From: Zygnema cylindricum
Lineage: Eukaryota > Streptophyta > Zygnematophyceae > Zygnematales > Zygnemataceae
Assembly (NCBI GenBank): GCA_037447655.1
Contig: JBBHKE010003518.1
Location: 1-56,513, forward strand
Length of the DNA: 56,513 bases
Reading direction: 5' to 3'
In this document: positions 35,643-48,134 of the stretch, one piece after another
Numbering within the stretch: position 1 is the stretch's first letter
Layout: every line of letters begins with the position of its first letter
Translations under genes and position numbers: made by a program
Notes under the pieces: generated by a model
Seen by the model: the letters and a program-made list of their open reading frames with translations, nothing else
The model's database searches: none
Told to the model about the DNA's origin: nothing

Positions 35643-36204
35643 GCCTACAGTTGCTAAGGAAGGGAAACCAACACTAAACTTTCAAAAAGATTTAAATTAT
35701 TGAAAAATTGTCAAGTCGGACAAAGCTATTGAAGATTTGGAATGCAAAGAAAATAACATCCGCACAACTTTATACATAATTTTCTGTCCCTCCCAGGCAA
35801 AAGCTGCTCTAGTCAAACAGGTACGTAACAGCCAATCATGTTTCTCAAAATAGAGCCTTAAGATCAGAATTGAGTGTTCACATCAGCCGCGAGATGCAGA
35901 TCGCAAAAACACCGTAAGCCGTTCATTTTTGCACCGTCACTTCACAAAACTAAAACTCTCTCGCAAATTTTTGACACCTATAACATAGCTTCACAGGCTG
36001 GATATACGCCGTATCACTATATATACATCACATCCACCGAAAAGTGCGTAGTAGGTACGTACGACGAATTCGTATACCGTATTACTGACCACACGGAACA
36101 GTTTCAACATTTTAAAATAGTGTGAGATTGAGAAGTTCCGGTTCACATAAGGTTTTTAGCCTTGATTCTCATGGTCCCAATATCGGTATTTAAGTAACTC
36201 TTAA
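35643..36204. promoter_or_regulatory. Divergent H2B/H4 upstream region, H2B side
   Basis: Upstream of the H2B ATG. No convincing TATA box near the start. GTAC sites and a TATATATACATC stretch lie at 36018-36030. The region probably holds the H2B promoter, but no specific element is demonstrable. Confidence 0.25.
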
Positions 36205-36379
36205 GGGCAAATGTCCAAATGTAACGGAGAGCCCTTCGTGAGCTGAAAAAGTTAAACGGACGAGGGAGCACATTTTCTCTCAAACTAAAAATTCGACCAA
36301 TAAAATTATGTTGTTCGAACCATTTACTCCGCACGACAAGTTTAACTAATGGCTCTCCGTTACATTTGGACATTTGGCC
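36205..36379. mobile_element. Tourist/Harbinger-like MITE between H2B and H4
   Basis: About 29-bp terminal inverted repeats (GGGCAAATGTCCAAATGTAA at the left, complement at 36350-36379, with an exact 25-bp core) and a TAA target duplication (36202-36204, 36380-36382). Three-base TWA duplications with GGG/GGC ends are typical of PIF/Harbinger MITEs. 175 bp, non-coding. Confidence 0.8.
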
Positions 36380-37649
<1,270 letters not shown>

Positions 37650-37657
37650 GGAGGCTT

Positions 37658-37699
37658 TACCTGCCAGATGTCTGGTTAGCAAGAACTTTGTGGCAGGTA
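37658..37699 (+). promoter_or_regulatory. Hairpin in H4 gene 2 3' UTR
   Basis: TACCTGCCA (37658-37666) and TGGCAGGTA (37691-37699) form a perfect 9-bp stem with a 24-nt loop, starting 9 nt after the stop codon. It does not match the metazoan histone mRNA stem-loop consensus (6-bp stem, 4-nt loop). Confidence 0.4.
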
Positions 37700-38938
37700 G
37701 TTTTTGTGCAATTGGATTTTCCAGATTTTCCTGTATATAGTGTGGGAGGGTAATAATTGGATTTGCAATAGGACATTTTTATGCCCTGTGGTAATGTCCA
37801 GTTGCAGATATTTTGAAAAGCAGCTGTTTTTTAGTGCTGTTAAGTTCTCTGTGATTTCTGTGAGAGTTTCCTAGCTACAGTTAAACTTCTATCTGTGTAG
37901 TATTTCTAGTCTTTTCCAAACTTTTCTGGAATATCAACAATGTCTCTCAATTTGAAAGAGAATGAATTCGGTGAACTGCGACAAAAAAACTTCTCTTACT
38001 GGCAAGAACTGATTTGTACTGTGTTGCATATGCTTTTGCTGCCTTAACAGAATGTTGGATGGACATGAAATTTGATAAATATTTTCCTAACTGAGTGTAT
38101 ACAGGATATTTTTTGTATTTGAATGAATCGTGGCTTCCATATTTCTGGGCTTAGACCGTATGAAGAGCTGTAATGTCATGGCATTTCACTCACTGTGAGG
38201 AACTGGAATATTTCCCTTTTTTTTTTTTTTGTAATGAGCAACACATTAGCAGATCTAATTGCAAACATGAGGTTACTGAAAAAAGTGGACTGAAAGGCAA
38301 ACTTAGTTTTAAGTCACAAGAATCGCTTTAGTTCTATGCCATCCTTTTCTGTACTTGCCTTCTTGTCATAACCATCTGTATTTTGTACCACTTCTAGAGC
38401 CATCCAGAAAGTTGTTCCCACAACTGTCTGCCAGGAATAATTGTTTTTTTTGCCATTTCAAGCAATTCTGTGCTACACATGCATTCTAAAAAGTTTTACT
38501 AACAACAGCAACGTGAGGTGACAGAGATCGAAGAAGCCATAGGATGAAGTACATGGCTCAAATGTGCAGAAACTGGAGACATTTTATCTTGTTTCCCCAA
38601 ACACTATACAAGTACCATACCTAAAACAATAGTTTGATAAATGTACAATCCTATGCAACAGGATACAACGATTCCAACTGTTTTCACAAATTTTAACTAT
38701 GGTATACAGAGAGAGGGACTCAGAGAGACCGAGAGACTGACAGGCAGACCGAGGGACCGAAAGACTCAAAGAGAGAGAGAGTCTTAAAACCGCAGGATTG
38801 CTTGATACAAAAGTATAATGTATCGATACATCAATGATTTCAAAATTGGCTAACCATGCTATTGCGTGTATGCATAATTAGAGAACTATTCACCTACATC
38901 CACCAAACGTAGGTCATTAAAATCGTTGATGTCCAATT
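37700..38938. other. 3' flank of H4 gene 2
   Basis: No second gene recognised. T-rich for about 500 bp, with a T run at about 38216-38230. GAGAGACCGAGAGACTGACAGG low-complexity sequence lies at 38708-38785. Confidence 0.35.
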
Positions 38939-39350
38939 TGTACGGATTTCAACTTTTTTACGAAAACTACGTAATATTCGTCTTTTTCATACTTTTTGTA
39001 AAATTCGTGTAAATTTCGCTGTACGGCCATGTACAAAACGTACGGAAAGCGTAATCTTAGAAAATCCTTAAAATCTTAAAAAGTACGGAAATTTAACAGA
39101 AATGTCCGAAATTGTATGAAAATGTGCCCTAACAAACCTAACAGTACGGAATATCTAAGCAAGCCGTACTGAAATAAAAAGGAGCGTACGGCAATGTACC
39201 TTGGAAACCCTAAAAATCCCCTAAATAACCCTAAAATGTACGAACATAGACGGACACTGTACGTCTGTGTAAAAATAATGTACGGGTACAAAGCAGGGTA
39301 CGCATTTTATTAACTTTTCAAAAGCGTTTGATGCGTACCGTACGTAGTAT
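38939..39350. repeat. GTAC-dense noncoding segment
   Basis: By eye, 16 GTAC tetramers in about 410 bp, mostly as CGTACGG, GTACGG or TGTACGG, in otherwise AT-rich sequence. No coding frame or terminal repeats define an element. Confidence 0.7.
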
Positions 39351-39822
39351 TCGTTAGTTTATACCGTGCGTAATATGCGCACGGGACATCTATGATTAAA
39401 ACATTACACTCATCCTCCTACAGGCGGCTCATCCAATTTGATGCCATATAAGATCATATAAATGGTATCACAGATTTTGCTGATTATCACTTTTTATTAC
39501 TAGCAGCATGTGAAATAGGACAAACGAGTTTATGAAACCTACCGGAAATAACAAAAAAACATATAGCAAAAAAACAGTCATCACACAACTGAACTTTTTC
39601 CTGGTTATACAATTTAATAGTCTACAAGAAATAATGTACTTTCCAGAATAGATACATAGCACTAAAATGGTGCCATCAAACTATGTTTCACACTTAATTT
39701 CTGCATTTAATCTTTTAAATCTCCCTGCAATTTTTAACAGGTATGTCAAACTATGACACACCCTTTTATGATAGTTTCTATAACATTTATCGAAAAACCT
39801 ATCTCCAAAAACGAATATAAAA

Positions 39823-41019
39823 CTACAGTATCCCTTCCAAAAACCCTAAATTCAACGTGTCCCTCACCATCAACGCCACTCCTACGCCTAAAAGTAGCAA
39901 TAAGCCCGAGGACATGATACCCTGTTCAACACCACTTGGTAGCTTTCGACCACCTCTCAGTGCTTCTACCAACAAAAGCATTAAATAACCTCCGTCTAAT
40001 GCAGGAAGTGGCAATATGTTCACCACCGCTAAGTTCAAATTTACAATTGCCGCGAATTGGAAAAGACCGGCGGCATCTGATCTTGCAACTTCTGCCCCAA
40101 CAGCAACGATAGCCACAGGACCCGATACTTTATCGGCCGTTTGAGAAAAATTGAAAACTATTTGTTTAAGTCCATCGGTTACCGTGTCTAGTAATCGCAC
40201 AAACTCCTCCGAGGCCAATTCTGTTGCCTCCTTCAAATTCGCCGCCCTTACACGATTAGAGTCAGCGTTTGGCGCCAACTGTACTCCAATTCGACCGCTC
40301 CCATCGCTCGTCCTATCCGGTACAACATCCACGGTAATGTTTTCATTTCCTCTCAACAAATTGAAATGAACCGTCTGACCGACACTCGCCTTAATCGCTT
40401 CCACCAACTGAATGACAGAAGACTGGTCTGACAATAATGGACTCCCATCGACACCCAAAACAATGTCCTTCTTTTGTAAACCACCTCGATAAGCCGCCGA
40501 GTTTTCAACCACGTCAGCAACAACGACTCCCGGTCCAAAGGTTTGTTCCAATACACCGACCGTATTCACTTGAGTAAAAAGTACAGTATACGCAAAAACG
40601 ACGTTTGCCAAAACACCAGCACTGATTACAATGGCCCTATCGAGTATTGGTCTATTCTTCAGTAAATCGGGATCGTCGGGTGAGAACTCACTCTCAGGAT
40701 CATCGTCAGGAAAGGCTACAAAACCGCCCAGAGGAATTGCCCGCAAAGTGTACTCGACGGTTTTCCCTTGAAACTTGGTCAGGATGGGACCGAAACCAAT
40801 CGAAAACTTTGTCACGTGGATGTTCTGAACCCGGGCAGCTAAAAAATGCCCGCATTCATGAACAGTAACAATCAAAGCTAAAACCCCCATTGCCTCCACT
40901 ACTGAGCCTGGACCTTCGAGATTCAAATCTCCTAGGGCTCCTCCTAGTCCCAATAGGGCACCCGAGGGCACTAATGACGGCCATAACTGCTCCATTCTCT
41001 TTGAGAGGTTTAAAGAAGC
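39823..41019 (-). CDS. Site-2 metalloprotease, RseP/plastid type (last exon)
   Basis: M50-family intramembrane zinc protease. The zinc site HECGH lies in a hydrophobic segment (GVLALIVTVHECGHFLAAR, near the start). A PDZ-like domain fills the middle (VVADVVENSAAYRGGLQ, DIVLGVDGSPL), and the second zinc motif NILPLPALDGG sits near the C-terminus, followed by a last hydrophobic helix and the end NLGFLEGIL. It resembles plastid inner-membrane S2P homologues of plants and cyanobacterial/bacterial RseP. The exon starts at 41019 after TTATTCACAG; the frame upstream (to 41103) is intronic. The exon(s) carrying the start and any transit peptide were not found. No functional neighbour is nearby. Confidence 0.9.
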   Translation of the reverse strand, partial: ASLNLSKRMEQLWPSLVPSGALLGLGGALGDLNLEGPGSVVEAMGVLALIVTVHECGHFLAARVQNIHVTKFSIGFGPILTKFQGKTVEYTLRAIPLGGFVAFPDDDPESEFSPDDPDLLKNRPILDRAIVISAGVLANVVFAYTVLFTQVNTVGVLEQTFGPGVVVADVVENSAAYRGGLQKKDIVLGVDGSPLLSDQSSVIQLVEAIKASVGQTVHFNLLRGNENITVDVVPDRTSDGSGRIGVQLAPNADSNRVRAANLKEATELASEEFVRLLDTVTDGLKQIVFNFSQTADKVSGPVAIVAVGAEVARSDAAGLFQFAAIVNLNLAVVNILPLPALDGGYLMLLLVEALRGGRKLPSGVEQGIMSSGLLLLLGVGVALMVRDTLNLGFLEGIL

Positions 41020-41279
41020 CTGTGAATAACAAATAACAATGGATGAGGTACATAAATGCTCAAAAAGGAAATAAATTTGCACAATGCAAATGACAAATAC
41101 CAAGTAGCAAGAAAGAATGGAAGAAATAGATGCTCAAAGAGGAAATAAATTTGCACAATATGGCTGACAATTAGTTGTCATGTGCCTCGACCACCAGAAA
41201 CTAATATAAGAGAGTGATATCGTAACCACTCATTGGCTATCAAATCATAGTTCAAATGTGGGAAAACAGTTAGAAAATT
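41020..41279 (-). other. Probable intron upstream of the protease exon
   Basis: A pyrimidine-rich tract and CACAG acceptor end at 41020. GCAAATTTATTTCCT-TTTGAGCAT is duplicated at about 41050-41085 and 41125-41160. No donor site or coding exon can be assigned with confidence. Confidence 0.4.
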
Positions 41280-41371
41280 ATATGTGATGACCAAGTACTA
41301 TACGTGTATTATAAGGCTACTTTGGTATAATTTCGGGCATAATACACGTATAGCATGGGGAAATCACATAT
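41280..41371. mobile_element. Fold-back element upstream of the protease exon
   Basis: Nested inverted repeats: ATATGTGAT/ATCACATAT outside and CTATACGTGTATTAT/ATAATACACGTATAG (15 bp, perfect) inside, around a 26-nt loop. A 92-bp MITE-like or hairpin-forming sequence. Confidence 0.5.
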
Positions 41372-43107
41372 ATCGTTTCCATTTATTATCGCACATTTGA
41401 ACTATGTACCACGACATGCAAGCTGGCACCTCCATCGACATGGCACTAATATGTATTTTCAAAGAAACGTACATATAGTCCCAACAGAAACATACCTGCG
41501 ATTACGTTTCTGGGTAATTTTTACTTATCAGCACTTTAACAAAGTTTCCCCTTTACTTTGCTACTGAGATCTGAAAAAATACTCCCTCCTCTCTTTCCTC
41601 GCTCCTCTTCCCCCTCTCCCTCCCTCTCCTTCCCTCCCTCCCTCCCTCCCTCCCTTTCTTTCGAAGTGTCTTATTATGTACAAAGTGAACAGAGATAAAC
41701 AGTTTGTGAGTTCCTCTACAGTTTTTCAGTGTCGGGCAAAAGGGAATTTACGATAATTTAATGTGCTATATTACCTTAGAAAAATGTGTTCTGAAAGAAA
41801 AAAAGTCTGCGATGAATCTTAAAGACCTCTACGGGGACCTTTTTTACCGTGAAAAGGAATTGGTGCATTGTACGGATTTATTGGTTTGTTTTTTTTTTTT
41901 GTTGTCGTTGTCTTTTGGGCTAAGAAAAGTGTGCGAACATTTTGCATCGCAACTGTTTGTTTGTTTTATCACGGCAATTTAGTTTTTTGGTTTGTTTTAT
42001 TCCTTTGAGAATGTCGCAATGTAATCAAAAATATAAAACTTTTAAGAGTTGTACTTGTGTCCTTGTGCTCTTGTTGAGAGGGAGGGGGAGGGGGAAGGGG
42101 GGAGAGAGGGGAAGAGGGCGGGGATGGAAAATGAGAAGAGGAGATAAGGAGGTTATAAATGGGGAGAGAGAGCAAAAACAAGTATTCATGTAAACAAAAG
42201 CCTGGCTTGTAATATGATATTTCTGATTCTGGGTAGTTATCTTCAAAGGCTCACCTTATTGGTTCAACGAAGTATTGTATTTTTTTGTACTTTTAGGCCC
42301 TTGCCGTCACTGTTCTCCTCTTACCCACATTTCACGATAAAGTCAACGCTCGTGTAGCCCTAAATAGCGCGAATTCCAATGCAAAAAAAATTGAAAAAAA
42401 AAAAAATGAATGTTGGAAGGCAAGATTATAGGGACACATGGAGTGACTGGGTTTGAGCATATTAAAGCTTATTGCTGGATGGAATTGAGTCGAATTTGGT
42501 AATTCTAATGTTTTAACTATTTCGATTATCTTTAACAAATATGTAAGTAGTTCTTATGCTTGTCCCTTTCCCTCTCTCTCTCTCTCCCCCTTCCCTTTTT
42601 GAGCGATTTTGATTATCACTAAATGATATGTAGGTTTTTTAGGTCCTCTTCCTATCCTCTCTCTACTCCTTGGAGTTTACCATATCCCTCTCCCTCCATC
42701 TTTTTGGATATTTCTATGTCCCCTCTCCATTTCCCCCCGCTGGATTATTGTTTTTATTTTCCATTCTTTTTGAAATAATTGAAGTTTAACTAAACGTAGT
42801 TATTAACAATAAAGGAAAACGATTAAAAACGTTTTCCTTTTTTTTTTTTTTTGTAACGCCGAATTAGTGTTAGGAACACTATTAGCGATTCACAGTGTAA
42901 TGTGGTTTTGAACACGAGTGCAAAAAATCAAATAATATTAAGTGCGAAAGGATACGCACGGAAAATTAGGCCAATCCGCCGCCCCTTCTATACTATTGCC
43001 AGAGCGTGATTTTTTGTCAAACTGTTTTCGAGTTGCCCAATGTTTCGGGCAGTCTGAAAAGTACAGCCGTTCAAATGCATGTGCGGACAATGTTTCGAAA
43101 TTCGAAT
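41372..43107. other. Intergenic with CT/GA tracts and MITE end
   Basis: CT-rich tracts at 41580-41660 and 42555-42600, a GA-rich tract at 42075-42175 and a T run at 42838-42852. An 11-bp stem (AAAGGAAAACG) lies at 42811-42840. 42855-42899 resembles one end of the TA-flanked MITEs (AACACTATTAGCGATTCACAGTG). No gene seen. Confidence 0.45.
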
Positions 43108-43115
43108 GTAGAAGG

Positions 43116-43694
43116 CATAATTCAAAAGTAGGTGAAAGTACGCCCATACAATATGCCTATTGTACGCAAAACATACAATATGGCCTTAAGACCCATATTG
43201 TATTGGTCGCAAATTGAAAAATAATAGTAACAGGGTTGAGTTGCACATCGATCGATAGAGAATTAAACGTCATGTCTAAATTTTGAAAAACATAGACAAA
43301 TTTTTATTTTTCCGTGAGTTTTGAGGTATTTTATATTTAAACCGTCAGATTCGAACGATCCAACGGTCGCTGATCAAAGTAGCGATCAAAGAAGATCGCA
43401 TGAAAAGCCCATAACACAACTTACGATAGGACTTACGTCCGCGTTTTTTTTTTTTCCAGGATTTTTTTTTCCGGGTTTTTTTTCCCGCGGAATGTCATCC
43501 TACGCCGAGTCAGTTCGCTAAAAAAATTTGTCCGGCGGCGTGCGCTGTACTATGATGATACGTCAGATTCGTACGTTCGTACAAGAGTGTGCACAACGCA
43601 CACACATACAGTATGCCTACTCTGCGCGAGTTTTGTGCCAAGTTTTGTGCGCCTACAAAAGGCCTACCATAAAAACGCCTACTTTTGAACTATG
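43116..43694. mobile_element. hAT-like MITE, family 2, copy 2
   Basis: Ends CATAATTCAAAAGTAGGTG and CGCCTACTTTTGAACTATG. The flanking 8-mers GTAGAAGG (43108-43115) and GGAGAAGG (43695-43702) match at 7 of 8. The longest copy (579 bp), with a T-rich insertion at about 43440-43500 not present in other copies. Confidence 0.8.
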
Positions 43695-43702
43695 GGAGAA
43701 GG

Positions 43703-44465
43703 CCGCACAATTTGTTTTTGGGAGTCTGAAAATCTTTATTACAGAAAGTGTGATGGAAAAACCATCGAGGTACAAAGGGGATAAAAAAAAAAAAAAAAAA
43801 AACATTGTAATATTGAACATTGTTTTTGGGCCCCAAACTTTGTCGCATACGTCGTTGACCTTCAAGCTGGAAGAAAGCAGATTGAATGACGGCGACAAAA
43901 GCCTCAAGTGTCGTACGGATATCGCTGGACTCGGCGAATGTTTCCCTTTTTGTTGGGTTGGGGTTAACACTAATTTTTTCTCTACACTAATTAATTTATT
44001 ATCCCTACAAGCGATTCACGGTGTACTGTACGTTACTCGACTGTGCTGCAGCCTCTCGAATACGTGCTTTATTTTGCGTGGTGCCAGGTAGGCTTTTGTT
44101 GAGATATTCAAACTCAGTCAAAGATTTTCCAAGCTCACAATATGAAAGATATGTACGATAGAACTGTATTATCTCATTTCTACGCACGAAATCTTTAACA
44201 GCTTAAAACGAAGCAGGCGAAAAGTGAAGCCGCTTACCAACAACTGTACATTTTCGTACTAGGCCGTACTTTTTTTGTATATAAAACATGTTTGGTGGAG
44301 ATTTGGCAAGATTCTACAAACTTTTGGGCGACAACTTTGATCGTCCGATTTTGATTTTTCGAAGCAAACACTCATTCTGTCCAGTGTGTAGCTACAGTAC
44401 TGTCCTCAGTGTTCTCAAGGAGTACACTGGCCACACACTGGACTTGTCGATTGGTCCACTTGGAA
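43703..44465. other. Intergenic, unassigned
   Basis: An A run lies at 43786-43801. ACACTAATTAATTT..GCGATTCACGGTGTA at 43970-44025 resembles one MITE end. A short frame at 44288-44485 has two CxxC-like residues but no family signature and was not called. Confidence 0.35.
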
Positions 44466-44469
44466 AATT

Positions 44470-44620
44470 AAGGTGTGATCCATGAGGGACGTGAGACAAC
44501 AACGTTACATGTGGCAAAGGACATGTGCCTTTGGGCAGGGTAGGTTCAAATCCACAAAAACCGACGAAAAAGTCTTTGCTATAGGATATTCTCTGACACT
44601 CCTTTGGCATCCATTGACCT
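44470..44620 (+). mobile_element. SINE-like repeat copy
   Basis: Contains TACATGTGGCAAAGGACATGTGCCTTTG, then box B-like GGTTCAAATCC (44542-44552), then AAAGTCTTTGCTATAGGATATTCTCTGACACTCC. It aligns with 660-797 plus 7433-7490 and, over the 3' part, with 51050-51115. Confidence 0.4.
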
Positions 44621-44981
44621 TCGCGTAGAGGACTTTGCGTCTAGGACATTCTGGCGCAATTCGTACAGCTATAAAGTACGCACATACAGATTTTACAAAT
44701 TTTTGTTTTTTACGTTTCCACAAATCTGAAATTTCGTCCATAGGTGCGTATACGACGTTCAGATTTTGTGCTTTTACAATCTTTGACCATTCTCAACAAC
44801 TGAAAAAAAAATCTACGTTGGTTACCAGTCGCAATAATGCCCGTGAAGAATATGTGCCTTGTTGGCATGACCTAATGGAATAGAGATCAAAGCATTACTG
44901 CCACTAAACGTGTCCGTACGATTATTGTCAGCGCCCGATAGAGCTTGTACCACGTGCAGGGTTACGATTTCTATCTTGGCA

Positions 44982-45755
44982 CTTAGGGTAGAATTCCATT
45001 AGGCTGTTGAAGTAAATGTACGGAAAATTGTACTGGCAGCGTTTACTGGAAGACAATTCCATTTTGTCGGGCCAGTAAAAAACATTCCTCGATTATGAAT
45101 GGCGCCACATAGATTAGAGTCCAGATTCATAAAATCTTAAAAAAATCTACAAACGAAAAGTCAGAAAGAAATATTTGTACGACCGAAGGTAGTTAATGAT
45201 TCGTATGTAAAGTTTGCGACCACATTTTGATTTTGAAAATGGAAATCAAAATTTCGAAACGGAATGGCAAAAAATCGCGGAAAACTTTGAAGGTCGCGAC
45301 ATACTTTGAATGTCGGTGGATGTCAGACGAAGCGTGCGAGGATATTTCCAACTCACCTGCATCCATCGTAGCAAGCGGCACATGGCATGTAAGACATAGG
45401 CACATGGCCTGTAGGACGTGTAGGCATGTGATCACTTGTTCAAAGTGGATTTTTTTTGCTTTTTAACGTGTACCAATGGTACACGACCTTACCATAACCA
45501 GTATCGTACAACTCTCCTCGCGAGGAGAGTATCGTGACACTGGACGATGTGCGCGATTGCTGTGCGAATCTGAAAAAATAGAATATCCAACGGCTAGGAA
45601 TTACGCCTACATCATTGGATCCTCCCGACAACTTTCCAGTAACGATGTTTCGGCTAACAAAAAAACAAAAGGTACGACTTTGTACGACTCTGGACGAAAA
45701 CGTACGGCGTCCAGTAGCAAACCCCACTTTTCGTCTAATAGAATTCTACCCTTAG
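44982..45755. mobile_element. TIR element of unknown family (774 bp)
   Basis: 21-bp inverted ends with two mismatches: CTTAGGGTAGAATTCCATTAG at 44982-45002 and the complement (CTAATAGAATTCTACCCTTAG) at 45735-45755. Interior frames on both strands are short and unrecognised. A further CCTAATGGAAT lies outside at 44870. No target duplication visible. Confidence 0.45.
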
Positions 45756-46225
45756 CATAATCATCCAAGTGCATTGTACTGCCAGCAGCTGACTACAGCT
45801 GACTACATTACAGACTAAATACGTTACGTGTAAAGGATTTTTGGCGCGACGTGTAAAGGAGTGCAGGGCGACGTGGACCCCCTCACACGCGACCTTCACA
45901 CCTAAAAACGCTCGATTTAGTACAGTACTGTCCTCTTTGACAACAATATAGGCTAGGAGGGAGCGATTGCTTCGCGGATGCGGATACAAAAAATCGAACG
46001 GTCGATGTTTACGTGACTCTTGGAGAATCTTGATACATTCCCAGTTAACAGGTTTTTCGAAAACTAAAAATAGAATAAAATAACCAAAAGCTACAATATC
46101 GTACAGATTGCAATAAACTATTGTACCCACTTTTTCGCTGATAAAGTTTCACATGTAAACATCAACAACCGCGAGAGCCATTTAAAGCAAAGTGAAACGT
46201 GACCAATGATTCCATGTTTCACACG
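45756..46225. other. Intergenic, unassigned
   Basis: CAGCTGACTACA is tandemly repeated at about 45787-45808, and GGCGCGACGTGTAAAGGA is partly repeated at 45842-45875. No gene seen. Confidence 0.35.
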
Positions 46226-46233
46226 ATTTCAAT

Positions 46234-46689
46234 CATAGATCAAAAGTAGGCATTTTTTGGTATGCCTTTTGTAGGCCGCCTTTAGGGTAAGTTGTGTTAC
46301 GGGCTTTCCATGTGATCTTCTTAGATCGCTACTTTCATCAGCGACCGTCCGATCATCCAAATCTGAAGATAGTCCTATCGTAAGTTGTGTTTTGGGCTTT
46401 TCATGTGATCTTCTTAGATCGTTACTTTCATCAAAGACCGTTAGATCGTCTGAATTTGACGGTTTAAATAAAAAGTCGCTCAAAACTCACAGAAAAAGAT
46501 TTTTTGTCCGATTTTTTTTTCAACTTTAGACATGACGTTTAATTATCTATCGATCCATGTACAACTCAACCTTGTTACTATTTTATTTCATTTTGCGGCC
46601 AATACAATATGGGTCTTAAGGCCATATTGTATATTTTGCATACAATAGGCATATTGTATGGGCGTACGGTCACCTACTTTTGAACTATG
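46234..46689 (-). mobile_element. hAT-like MITE, family 2, copy 3 (inverted)
   Basis: Ends CATAGATCAAAAGTAGGC and CACCTACTTTTGAACTATG, with a perfect 8-bp duplication ATTTCAAT (46226-46233, 46690-46697). It contains two tandem copies of a ~98-bp module (GTAAGTTGTGTT..GATCTTCTTAGATCG). Orientation is opposite to the next copy. Confidence 0.85.
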
Positions 46690-46804
46690 ATTTCAATAGT
46701 TTAGCACGATGGAAAATACGTGGATGTTTTCTACCCGTCGTGCGCATGTACGGGAAGAATCTGGAGGGTCTCCTATGTCATTTGCAAAACTCTTCACTTC
46801 CGAC

Positions 46805-47262
46805 CATAGTTTAAAAGTAGGTGAAAGTAGGCCCATACAATATGCCTATTGTAATCAAAACTTACAATATGACCTTAAGACCCATATTGTATTGGTCGCA
46901 AAATGAAAACAAATAGTAGCAGGGTTGAGTTGCACATCGATCGATAGAGAATTGAACGTCATGTCTAAAATTTGAAAAACATTCGGATAAAAAATCATTT
47001 TTCTGTGAGTTTTGAGGTATTTTTTATTCAAACTGTCAGATTTTAACGATCGGACGGTCGCTGATCAAAGTAGCGATCTAATAAAATCACATGAAAAGAC
47101 CATAACACAAATTACGATAAGACTATCGTCAGAATTGGATGATCGGAACGGTCGCTGATCGAAGTAGCGATTTAAGAAGATCACATGAAAAGCCCATAAA
47201 ACAACTAACTATAAAGGCGCCTACAAAAGGGCTACAATAGAAACGCCTACTTTTAAACTTTG
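46805..47262 (+). mobile_element. hAT-like MITE, family 2, copy 4
   Basis: Ends CATAGTTTAAAAGTAGGTG and CGCCTACTTTTAAACTTTG. The flanking 8-mers CTTCCGAC (46797-46804) and CTTCCAAC (47263-47270) match at 7 of 8. It forms a ~460-bp inverted repeat with copy 3 across a 115-bp spacer, yet each copy has its own target duplication. Confidence 0.85.
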
Positions 47263-47344
47263 CTTCCAACGCACTCTCTTTTTTGGCTTTTTCATTCTCA
47301 CCTTGTCGTACACACGAAAAAAATGGTATCTCTATACAAATTAT

Positions 47345-48126
47345 TAGTGTTGTGTATGGGCAAAAAAAATATCAGGATAACACCGAAACCAATAATCATC
47401 AGTTATCGAACGGTCAGAGGTCCCTATATATCAGTTTGAAACCAACAAATTCCTTATCGGCAATTATTTACAAAAATATAGTACGCATAAAATAATACTT
47501 TATAATATATTGTATCATATTATCGACTTTATATAGCGTGGCATGCCACGTATAAGAATCAATTCCGTATTTTGTTTAACTGAAGTTTATTACAGACAAC
47601 GCAACATATAAACGTTGACAAATTTAAAATAATAGTTTATAATTATAAAAATATAGTAAATAAACGAAAAAAATAAATTACATTGTAAATTTGTAAAATC
47701 AAACTTTTTCGAAAACCACACGAACTTTGTAGACGAACAAAAATGTCAGACTGCCGCCATTTACTGCCATTTATAAATAAATAACAGCCTAAAGGATATT
47801 CTGGAGGAGTATTGGAGCGTGGAACCCAAGTAAAACCCCCCTTAATTAAAATAATTAAGCAAATATCGTGATTTTTCATGATATTGGGGGGAAAGGGGTC
47901 CGCGGCGCGTCCGAGGAATAACTCTTACAATTGAGTGTACGGTCGTACATCTAGATGTACGGTCCGTACTGTTATCGATATCGGTGTTATCGCCGATTAA
48001 CATCTTATTGGTTATTTATCGACGATAACACCGATGTCGATATATTGTGCCAATATTTTGATTATCGGCAACACAAAAAAATGCCCATATTGGTTATCGA
48101 CAAATCCTTGCCAATACACAACAATA
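47345..48126. mobile_element. hAT-like MITE, family 1, copy D
   Basis: Starts TAGTGTTGTGTATGGG and ends CCAATACACAACAATA, with a perfect 8-bp duplication CAAATTAT (47337-47344, 48127-48134). It is the longest copy (782 bp). It shares GAACGGTCAGAGGTCCC, TAATACTTTATAATATATTGTAT and GCGTGGCATGCCA with copies A and C, and carries an extra AT-rich middle. Confidence 0.85.
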
Positions 48127-48134
48127 CAAATTAT

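Noticed and set aside
39200-39240. Telomere-like AAACCCTAAAAATCCCCTAAATAACCC words
   Set aside because: Only three degenerate units; not an interstitial telomere array.
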